DNA of 12,427 nucleotides from CBDUQI01 sp965369325 (GTDB taxonomy: Bacteria; Pseudomonadota; Gammaproteobacteria; Steroidobacterales; JBCBZW01): the NCBI GenBank assembly GCA_965369325.1, contig CBDUQI010000175.1, positions 1 to 12,427 of the forward strand, given 5' to 3'. The notes beneath the pieces are model-generated. The model worked only from the letters and a program-made list of their open reading frames with translations, had not been told where the DNA came from and made no database searches. Positions 8,801-12,427 of the stretch are shown here, one piece after another (the stretch's first letter is position 1; every line of letters begins with the position of its first letter). A program made the position numbers and the translations under genes.

Positions 8801-8936
8801 TTATCTCCGGGCGCTCCAGCGTGGGCAGCATCTGGATCGGCAGCACACGCACACTCAGCACGCCCAGCGCCAGCACCAGCGCCGCGACAGCGGCGACCGC
8901 CGCAGGGTTGCGCACAGACAGATCGGTGATCGACAT
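5838..8936 (-). CDS. RND family efflux transporter permease subunit
   Basis: A 1032-residue inner-membrane pump of the AcrB/MexB-like RND superfamily, expected to be a proton-driven trimer exporting small hydrophobic or toxic compounds with the adaptor encoded next. Two homologous halves are seen: TM1 (about 10-29), a large periplasmic loop, TM2-TM6 (about 330-490), TM7 (about 524-541), a second loop, and TM8-TM12 (about 853-1006). In TM4 the motif is GLVMDAAIIVQENI, keeping one Asp (402), while the second Asp of AcrB (D407/D408) is Ala. In TM10 the motif is GLVVNNAILLV, with Asn922 where AcrB has Lys940. The start is ATG at 8936, with GGAGGGG at 8946-8940 just upstream; a GTG at 8948 in the same frame falls inside that ribosome site and is unlikely. 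It overlaps the adaptor start by one base. The superfamily is certain; the subfamily and substrate are not. Confidence 0.94.
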   Translation of the reverse strand: MSITDLSVRNPAAVAAVAALVLALGVLSVRVLPIQMLPTLERPEISVNTRWRSASAQEVEANIIEPQEEVLRTLPGLLEMHSNIRPGSGNIRLHFSVDADLQRALLDVINALNSTPDLPVDADQSNINVGGWDFPVATLLVHPRQPSPDANVTDFQEVIEEHVEPALLAIEGVQRVDLASQRDPMVLIQFDPSRAASLGIAVSDIADTVTRAVDSTGGLASVGRRQYTVRFLGGFELDDLQQLIVAWRGGQPVYLRDVAEVQVVSEPRSGFMYRSGYPAYYLRVQGKYGANTVSILDEVNEIIRTLNAGPLAAQDLTMELSFDASVHIRRAIALVNANLGMGLLLALIALWCFLRNWKGTLVIALTIPFSLLSALAVLGAMGRSLNVVSLAGLAFAVGLVMDAAIIVQENIVRLAQRDGNAHAAAREGPAQVVGALFASTVTTIAIFLPILFVRGLEGQLFADLALTLSIAVATSMLAALTLLPLASRYTLSASTSAADTLQPVWERITACIMRLTDTPRRRLGWVLSLMLVPPVLAFAMAPKLDLLPSADADGIQVGFSLPDGIPLSIIERELAAEVVRRLQPHLDGEKAPGIYSYNLYSYGPGASGVYIYPQDPREANELMRALREEILHGLPGTDVFVSRDSLLNVGVSGGRNIDIDLHGAQLGPLMRAAQVGRDAIDEQFSDWNVRAMPAVSLSKPELQLSPDDLRIAQAGLDRQVVADTIRAYTGGLYAGRYFDGNKRLDVILWGGGFETPEDLAGLPIWTPRAGIQVLGELTQSRRTVGPSQLRRVNAQRTITLQVLPPPDMTMEEALVQIKEHVGPRIEAALPDGAKIVYRGTADRLATAVGDMSRNFMLAVFVLFLIMAALFRSVRDSLLVLLVMPLAVVGGVIALRIANLFTHMTLDLLTTVGFIILLGLVVNNAILLVHQTRRSEREGMTRRDALAHAVGVRTRPIFMSTLTSICGMLPLMLVPGVGSEVYRGLATVIVGGMSVSTVFTLLLLPSILRMGEGRHGTALVATQPNVPVSRGAV

Positions 8937-8993
8937 AGTCCCCTCCACGCTGCCCGCACAGGCCCGGACCGGGATTCCGGCAGCTTGGAAAGT

Positions 8994-9025
8994 GTGACCG
9001 ATGAGTCACGCCGTCATTGCACGGC
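8994..9025. promoter_or_regulatory. two adjacent 5-6-5 dyads upstream of the pump operon
   Basis: GTGAC-N6-GTCAC (8994-9009) is followed with no gap by GCCGT-N6-ACGGC (9010-9025). Both are perfect 5-bp inverted repeats with 6-base spacers, centred 16 bases apart and 58 to 90 bases before the pump ATG. They lie in the expected promoter or leader zone and look like operator half-sites or small RNA stems. A further palindrome, CCCGG-A-CCGGG, sits at 8963-8973. No good -35/-10 pair could be assigned around them. Confidence 0.4.
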
Positions 9026-9060
9026 AATTCGCCTGCACGCTACCGGGCGACACACCCAAT

Positions 9061-9090
9061 AGACAAAACGGTTAGTCGCAAGACCAAACG
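9061..9090 (-). promoter_or_regulatory. paired direct repeats, candidate LytTR regulator binding site
   Basis: On the + strand AGACAAAACG (9061-9070) and AGACCAAACG (9081-9090) match at 9 of 10 positions and are exactly 20 bases apart, two helical turns. Read toward the pump gene they are CGTTTGGTCT then CGTTTTGTCT. LytTR-domain regulators typically bind two direct 9-base repeats about 21 bases apart with a central GTT, as here. The site lies 125 to 154 bases before the pump start and 110 bases beyond the stop of the LytTR regulator gene. The 9-mer GACCAAACG recurs before the kinase gene at 11259-11267. Direct binding is inferred. Confidence 0.5.
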
Positions 9091-9115
9091 AGGGGGATCA
9101 TTGCAGAGGGATGGG

Positions 9116-9160
9116 CGGTAGCGATGCCAGCCGGCGTGTTACCAACGCTGGCCACTACCG
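9116..9160. other. 45-base interrupted inverted repeat between regulator and pump genes
   Basis: The outer stem CGGTAG (9116-9121) pairs with CTACCG (9155-9160). After a small internal loop the inner stem GCCAGC (9126-9131) pairs with GCTGGC (9147-9152), and within the apex GTT (9138-9140) can pair with AAC (9144-9146). It starts 41 bases beyond the regulator stop codon. No T-run follows on the - strand, so it may be a non-canonical terminator, an mRNA 3-prime-end structure or a leader element. It separates the two-component operon from the pump operon. Confidence 0.5.
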
Positions 9161-9200
9161 ACATTCGCACACGGCCTCGCCGCCGGCACTTAAACGTGAC

Positions 9201-9998
9201 TCAGGAAGCGCACATGAAGTAACGCAGTTTCTCGCGATATGTGCGGCTGAGTTTTACTTCGCGCCCGCCGCTGATCGACAGAAAGTACTCGCCGTTGATA
9301 TGCGGGCGCAGCGATTTCACCCGACTGACGTTCACAATGGTGGAACGATGGACGCGTTGGAACAGCGATGGATCTAACCGGGTTTCGATTTTCTTCATGG
9401 TTCCGCGCAGCACGTAGGTCTCCCCCTGGGCATGCACACACAGGTAATCGCGGGCCGCCTCTATCGATTCGATTGAGCGCACCGGCACCCGGGATATCTT
9501 GCCGCGATCCTTAATCGACAGCACCTCCAGCCACGGGGAGGCGCCTGCACCGCCCTCAGCGGTGACCGCATCTTCGGGGGCGCCCAGATCGTGCAGCAAC
9601 TTGAGCATGGACTCGCGCTGGCGCAATGCCAGCGTGCGTGCTAGCTGGCCACGCACCCGTTCCACCGCCTGGGCCAATCGCTCGACGTCTAGGGGTTTGA
9701 GCAGATAGTCCATCGCGTGGGCCTCGAACGCATCAATGGCGTAACGATCATAGGCGGTCACAAAGACCACCAACGGCATGCGCTCGTCATGACGCAGCGT
9801 CCGGATGACATCAAAACCATTCATGCCCGGCATCTGTACATCCAGGAACATCACATCGGGAAGTAAGTCGCGGCAGTGGGCCACCGCCTCGCGTCCATTG
9901 CGGCTCTGACCGCACACCTCAACGTCGTCGTACTCCGCCAGACGCAGCTCCAGGCCGCGCCGGGCCAGAGCCTCGTCATCGACGATTAATGCCTTCAT
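9201..9998 (-). CDS. LytTR family two-component response regulator
   Basis: A cytoplasmic DNA-binding response regulator of 265 residues. The receiver domain (about 1-118) has the acidic pocket Asp7-Asp8, the phosphoacceptor Asp53 in FLDVQMPGMNG, Thr81 in FVTAYD and Lys101 in LLKPLD. After a linker of about 40 residues comes a LytTR domain (about 160-262) with RVPVRSIESIEAARDYLCVH and the signature FQRVHRSTIVNVSRVKSLRP. AlgR and AgrA are the best known relatives by domain order, but it is not close enough to call it AlgR. The ATG at 9998 has AAGGGAG at 10011-10005, six bases upstream; an in-frame TTG at 10004 lies between the two and is less likely. It follows the kinase gene with a 64-base gap. 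Nearby direct repeats suggest it regulates its own operon and the RND pump; the target genes are inferred. Confidence 0.92.
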   Translation of the reverse strand: MKALIVDDEALARRGLELRLAEYDDVEVCGQSRNGREAVAHCRDLLPDVMFLDVQMPGMNGFDVIRTLRHDERMPLVVFVTAYDRYAIDAFEAHAMDYLLKPLDVERLAQAVERVRGQLARTLALRQRESMLKLLHDLGAPEDAVTAEGGAGASPWLEVLSIKDRGKISRVPVRSIESIEAARDYLCVHAQGETYVLRGTMKKIETRLDPSLFQRVHRSTIVNVSRVKSLRPHINGEYFLSISGGREVKLSRTYREKLRYFMCAS

Positions 9999-10052
9999 CC
10001 GCAACTCCCTTCGCCCCGCCTGACCCCTTCAGGCAAGCTTATCCGCACAACA

Positions 10053-10077
10053 CGCCAGGCGTTCAGGTGTCCTGGCG
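10053..10077 (-). other. hairpin enclosing the histidine kinase stop codon
   Basis: A perfect 7-bp inverted repeat, CGCCAGG (10053-10059) and CCTGGCG (10071-10077), has an 11-base loop containing the kinase TGA (10065-10063). It could slow ribosome passage, stabilise the upstream message or set the kinase to regulator expression ratio. No T-run is present, so termination is not indicated. Confidence 0.45.
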
Positions 10078-11172
10078 CAGCTGCAGCGGCAATTCAATCT
10101 GCACATTCAATCCGTGCGGTTGTACCGGACTCAGGCGAAGTGCATGCTGATCGCCGTACAACTCAGCCAGCCGCTGACGTGTATTGCGCAACCCCACGCC
10201 GCAACCGGACCCATCCGCATCACCGCCAAGCCCCGGGCCATCATCGGCCACGCTCATATGCAACCACTGTCCGCGCACCCGCGCACTGATCGCGATACTC
10301 CCGCCCTCTTCTCGCGGCGCGATAGCGTATTTGATTGCGTTTTCGATCAAAGGTTGCAACAAAAGACTGGGCACCAGCGCCTGGCGCGCCTGTGGCTCGA
10401 CCCGATAGGTCAGCTGCAGACGTTCGGAAAAGCGCAATTGCTCGATTCGAAGGTATAAATCAAGCGCATCCAGTTCCTGTGACAACGGCACATGCTTCAT
10501 CGGATCGTTGTCCAGGCTGTAGCGCAGAAACTCACTCAGCTTAGTCACCGCTAGGTTAGCCGTATCGTTGCGCTTGTCCAGGATCAGGGTGGATATCGCA
10601 TTGAGTGTATTGAATAGAAAGTGCGGATTGAGTTGATACCGCAGCATCTTCAGCTGTGCCTGGTGCGCCGAGGCGGTGGCCTTGAGTGTCGCCTCGGTCT
10701 GCTGCTGTAGCTGCTGGTAGTACTTGATACCAAAGTACAGACCGCTCCAGCACATCAGCACGTAAAACGAGCCGACCGAACCGCCGAAGTAGTCATAGTT
10801 GTGGCTCGGACGGTAGCCGTGCTTGATAATTTCCCAATACATCAGATTGGAGAACAGGCGCCAGCCAAGCGCGGTGGCATAGCAGATGATAATGGCGCTC
10901 ACCGCCAATACCCGCATGGAGCACTTCTCCAGCGCGTGGTACACATAACGCAGCATGATGGTCATCAGGGCACCAGAGGCCGCGGTCGCCAGAATCACGA
11001 GGGTGTAGGCGTCGGGCTTCTCGTGGGCCAGCGCCTCCAGATACGCCGCCAGCGTGTAGCCGCCCCAGCCCCCTATCTGCAGCCACCAGAAAAGCATTTT
11101 GCTCTGCGTGGGCAGCGGGCTCGCAGGTGTACCTGAAGCGCGGGAGATTAACCTGGGGTCTGAAGCTGGCAT
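10063..11172 (-). CDS. LytS/YehU-like sensor histidine kinase (His_kinase PF06580 type)
   Basis: Membrane sensor kinase expected to phosphorylate the LytTR regulator encoded 64 bases downstream. Of 369 residues, 1-25 are Ser/Pro-rich and hydrophilic; four hydrophobic segments follow at about 28-47, 56-77, 87-108 and 133-151; then a short coiled stretch (151-175); then the catalytic region. The phosphoacceptor is His184 in LRYQLNPHFLFNTLNAIS. The ATP-binding part has the N box LLQPLIENAIKYA (Asn278), G1 VADDGPGL (308-315) and G2 GCGVGLRNTRQRL (323-335). No large extracytoplasmic sensor domain is seen, so the signal is probably sensed in or near the membrane. The ATG at 11172 has no properly spaced ribosome site and sits 7 bases after a TATAAT, so a leaderless message, or initiation at Met26 (11097), should be considered. 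The ligand is unknown. Confidence 0.9.
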   Translation of the reverse strand: MPASDPRLISRASGTPASPLPTQSKMLFWWLQIGGWGGYTLAAYLEALAHEKPDAYTLVILATAASGALMTIMLRYVYHALEKCSMRVLAVSAIIICYATALGWRLFSNLMYWEIIKHGYRPSHNYDYFGGSVGSFYVLMCWSGLYFGIKYYQQLQQQTEATLKATASAHQAQLKMLRYQLNPHFLFNTLNAISTLILDKRNDTANLAVTKLSEFLRYSLDNDPMKHVPLSQELDALDLYLRIEQLRFSERLQLTYRVEPQARQALVPSLLLQPLIENAIKYAIAPREEGGSIAISARVRGQWLHMSVADDGPGLGGDADGSGCGVGLRNTRQRLAELYGDQHALRLSPVQPHGLNVQIELPLQLRQDT

Positions 11173-11178
11173 GCCTCG

Positions 11179-11184
11179 ATTATA
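11179..11184 (-). promoter_or_regulatory. putative -10 box of the kinase-regulator operon
   Basis: On the - strand a perfect TATAAT occupies 11184-11179. Its expected start point, about 7 bases on, coincides with the A of the kinase ATG at 11172. No -35 hexamer resembling TTGACA is found at spacings of 15 to 19 bases (best CATCGA), which would suit an activator-dependent promoter. Confidence 0.5.
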
Positions 11185-11237
11185 AGGCCGCGCCGGTTAC
11201 CTCGATGCGACGAGTGCAATATCCACCCTTTGCTTGC

Positions 11238-11267
11238 GACAGAGCGAAAGGGGCGCGCGACCAAACG
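11238..11267 (-). promoter_or_regulatory. candidate LytTR-type direct repeat upstream of the kinase gene
   Basis: GACCAAACG at 11259-11267 is identical to 9082-9090 in the pump leader, with the same orientation relative to the downstream gene. A weaker partner, GACAGAGCG (6 of 9 matches), lies at 11238-11246, giving a 21-base period with a 12-base spacer. Relative to a start point near 11172 the pair covers about -66 to -95, a usual activator position. GACCAAACG also overlaps an inverted repeat, AAACGT-N7-ACGTTT (11263-11281). Autoregulation is inferred. Confidence 0.4.
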
Positions 11268-11293
11268 TGCCCACGACGTTTACGCAAGGTAAG

Positions 11294-12001
11294 TTAAAGC
11301 GACGGTGTACGCAAAAGACGGACGTGCGCGGGCATCCAGAACTGGTAGCCATCTGCCGTTTTTTCCGCACCCTGATGAAACGCCTGCTCAAGCTGGCTGC
11401 GCTGCGCGGCGGCGCCCTTCGCACGGCTCGGATCGATCGCCACCGCCTGTGCGAGGCAGCTCTCGAACGATTCGTAGACATAAGCGGCCAGATAGCGCTG
11501 TGAGCTGACCTCCGTCAGCCCGTTCGCCAGCGCCTGCGCGATGCACTGCTGGGCTGCCGCCTGCACCTCGGTTTCATCATCTAGCGACTTGAAGGCCTCG
11601 AAGAATGCGCCGGCGCTGATCGGTTCGGTAATGCAAACATGTCCGCCGGGGCGGGTGACCCGTTGCGCCTGCGCCAGCGCCGCCTGCATAAACGGTGCTG
11701 GAACGTGATGCAACGAGTTAAAGAAGATCACACTGTCGAATTGCCCGTCTTCGAACGGCAACTGCTGCCCCAGCCCTTCCACATAGCGCTCCTCGCCTAC
11801 TGCGGCACAGGCCTGCGCTTGCGCCACGCGGGCCGCCGATACCTCCAAGCCCACCAGCTGTGCGCCGCGTTTGCTCAAGCGACGCACCAGCGCGCCGTCG
11901 CCACAGCCAATGTCCAGAATACGCCTCCCGCTGATGGGCAGTATCTGCTCCAGCACCTGCATGTGCCGGCGCCTGGGATAGTCGATGATCGGGTTGTTCA
12001 T
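11294..12001 (-). CDS. class I SAM-dependent methyltransferase
   Basis: A 235-residue soluble protein with a Rossmann-type methyltransferase core. The AdoMet-binding motif I is RILDIGCGDGALVRRL (about 27-42), followed by an acidic residue at the end of strand 2 (GLEVS, 51-55), a motif near ERYVEGLGQQLPFEDGQFDSV, and FNSLHHVPAPFM, typical of the Methyltransf_11 group related to UbiE and BioC. A post-core PGGHVCITEP strand is seen, then a helical C-terminal part of about 90 residues that may shape the substrate site. The start is ATG at 12001, with GGAGGTG at 12011-12005 just upstream; an in-frame GTG at 12007 lies inside that ribosome site. The substrate cannot be predicted. It is on the same strand as the kinase gene, with a 121-base gap that has its own putative promoter, so it is probably a separate unit. 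Confidence 0.88.
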   Translation of the reverse strand: MNNPIIDYPRRRHMQVLEQILPISGRRILDIGCGDGALVRRLSKRGAQLVGLEVSAARVAQAQACAAVGEERYVEGLGQQLPFEDGQFDSVIFFNSLHHVPAPFMQAALAQAQRVTRPGGHVCITEPISAGAFFEAFKSLDDETEVQAAAQQCIAQALANGLTEVSSQRYLAAYVYESFESCLAQAVAIDPSRAKGAAAQRSQLEQAFHQGAEKTADGYQFWMPAHVRLLRTPSL

Positions 12002-12250
12002 GGGCACCTCCGTTGGCGCAGACTAGCACGGATTTTTGCGCTGCTGGCAGCGTCACCCTCTACGTCACCTGCGAGGCAAATACGTCTTCTGACTCCTCTG
12101 AAAACGCCAACATAAACAACCTTGTGACCACCCTGTGATTGGTTTGCGATCTGCTTGAGTATCTCTTGCGCTATACGAGGACGGCAGTAGGCATTCTGAC
12201 GGCGCGTGCCCCTATGGCCGGCGACCCATCATCAACCGGGAGACAAACTG
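12002..12250. promoter_or_regulatory. divergent intergenic region between methyltransferase and exported protein gene
   Basis: A 249-base gap that must carry promoters for two divergent genes. Visible elements are a palindrome CGCTGC-TG-GCAGCG (12039-12052), a 7-base direct repeat CGTCACC at 12051-12057 and 12063-12069 (12-base period), and TGTGA repeated at 12123-12127 and 12134-12138 (11-base period). A TTGCGA (12144-12149) and TATACG (12172-12177) are 22 bases apart, too far for a standard sigma-70 promoter. No firm promoter can be named. Confidence 0.35.
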
Positions 12251-12427
12251 ATGCAGGGCGAACAACGACTAAAACATGCAGTGCGCTACGCATTGGCGGG
12301 GATTGCTATATCGTCTATTAACCTGTCGCTGGGTGCCCCGCTTGCATTTGCCCAAAGCCCGGCTGCTGGCTATGTTCAGACTCAGCCCGCACCGGGAAGC
12401 CTCCCCCAGTATCGGCACCCGTATCCC
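12251..12427 (+). CDS. 5-prime fragment of a gene for an exported protein (cut by window end)
   Basis: Fifty-nine codons run open from ATG at 12251 to the last base. The ATG is preceded by GGGAG (12238-12242) with an 8-base spacing, a good ribosome site. The translated N-terminus has a basic start (MQGEQRLKHAVRY), a hydrophobic core (ALAGIAISSINLSLGAPL) and a likely signal peptidase I site after LAFA (34), followed by a Pro/Gln/Tyr-rich stretch (QSPAAGYVQTQPAPGSLPQY). No Cys follows, so it is not a lipoprotein. The mature domain lies beyond the window, so the function is unknown; it could be a periplasmic, outer-membrane or secreted protein. It is divergent from the methyltransferase gene. 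Confidence 0.75.
   Translation, partial: MQGEQRLKHAVRYALAGIAISSINLSLGAPLAFAQSPAAGYVQTQPAPGSLPQYRHPYP

Noticed and set aside
8937..8948. GTG at 8948 as the pump start
   Set aside because: It sits within the GGAGGGG ribosome site that fits the ATG at 8936; RND pumps normally begin a few residues before the first membrane segment, as with the ATG.
9004..9024. TTGCCG with a 17-base spacer to TCATCG as the pump promoter (- strand)
   Set aside because: The -10 match is poor, so no promoter call was made.
5808..9062. Many + strand open frames of 60-200 codons opposite the RND pump gene
   Set aside because: The pump is conserved along its full length on the - strand; these are shadows with low-complexity translations.
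9201..9998. Calling the regulator AlgR and the kinase AlgZ/FimS
   Set aside because: The domain order is the same, but sequence similarity from memory is only moderate and the neighbours differ from the alginate regulator locus.
12144..12177. TTGCGA and TATACG as a sigma-70 promoter for the right-edge gene
   Set aside because: The spacing is 22 bases, outside the usual 16-18, and the -10 match is weak.
12139..12321. 60-codon + strand open frame at the right end
   Set aside because: It overlaps out of frame the exported-protein gene at 12251, which has a better ribosome site and a signal peptide; its own translation is featureless.
1..12427. Mobile elements, CRISPR arrays, tRNA or rRNA genes, toxin-antitoxin or defence islands
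   Set aside because: No transposase, integrase, spacer-repeat periodicity, cloverleaf or defence domains were seen on either strand.

Overview
The window looks like chromosomal DNA of a gammaproteobacterium. The primary sigma factor is close to the E. coli/Pseudomonas RpoD type over regions 1.1, 1.2, 2, 3 and 4, the DNA is GC-rich throughout, and codon use looks even from end to end. I cannot fix the genus. No insertion sequence, integrase, phage gene, CRISPR array, tRNA or rRNA is visible, so this reads as a stable chromosomal neighbourhood and not an island.

Left half, + strand (15-4692): rpoD (start possibly upstream of the window), a 3-hydroxy-3-methylglutaryl-CoA synthase (mvaS-like), a short membrane-anchored GT51-type protein lacking both canonical catalytic glutamates, and a TerC-family membrane protein. 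The first three are packed with gaps of 16 and 33 bases and could be one transcription unit; terC follows after a 72-base gap holding a GC hairpin. HMG-CoA synthase is unusual here because most gammaproteobacteria make isoprenoids by the MEP route. Its neighbour resembles enzymes that use the isoprenoid-linked lipid II, but any functional link is inference.

Right half, - strand (12001 down to 4726): a class I SAM methyltransferase, a LytS-like sensor histidine kinase (PF06580 type), a LytTR response regulator, an RND inner-membrane pump and its periplasmic adaptor. Kinase and regulator form one two-component pair. Pump and adaptor overlap by one base, with the pump gene first. No outer-membrane TolC-type gene is present. 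The two gene blocks converge at 4693-4725 around a GC-rich inverted repeat.

The most interesting regulatory signal lies in the 264-base gap between the regulator and the pump. A 10-base direct repeat (AGACAAAACG / AGACCAAACG) recurs exactly 20 bases apart, the geometry expected for LytTR-domain regulators. The 9-mer GACCAAACG recurs in the same orientation upstream of the kinase gene, with a weaker partner 21 bases away, upstream of a perfect TATAAT. I infer that the LytTR regulator controls both its own operon and the RND pump. The same gap holds two adjacent 5-6-5 dyads and a 45-base interrupted hairpin.

Right edge (12251-12427): the first 59 codons of a + strand gene for an exported protein with a clear signal peptide, cut by the window end and divergent from the methyltransferase.
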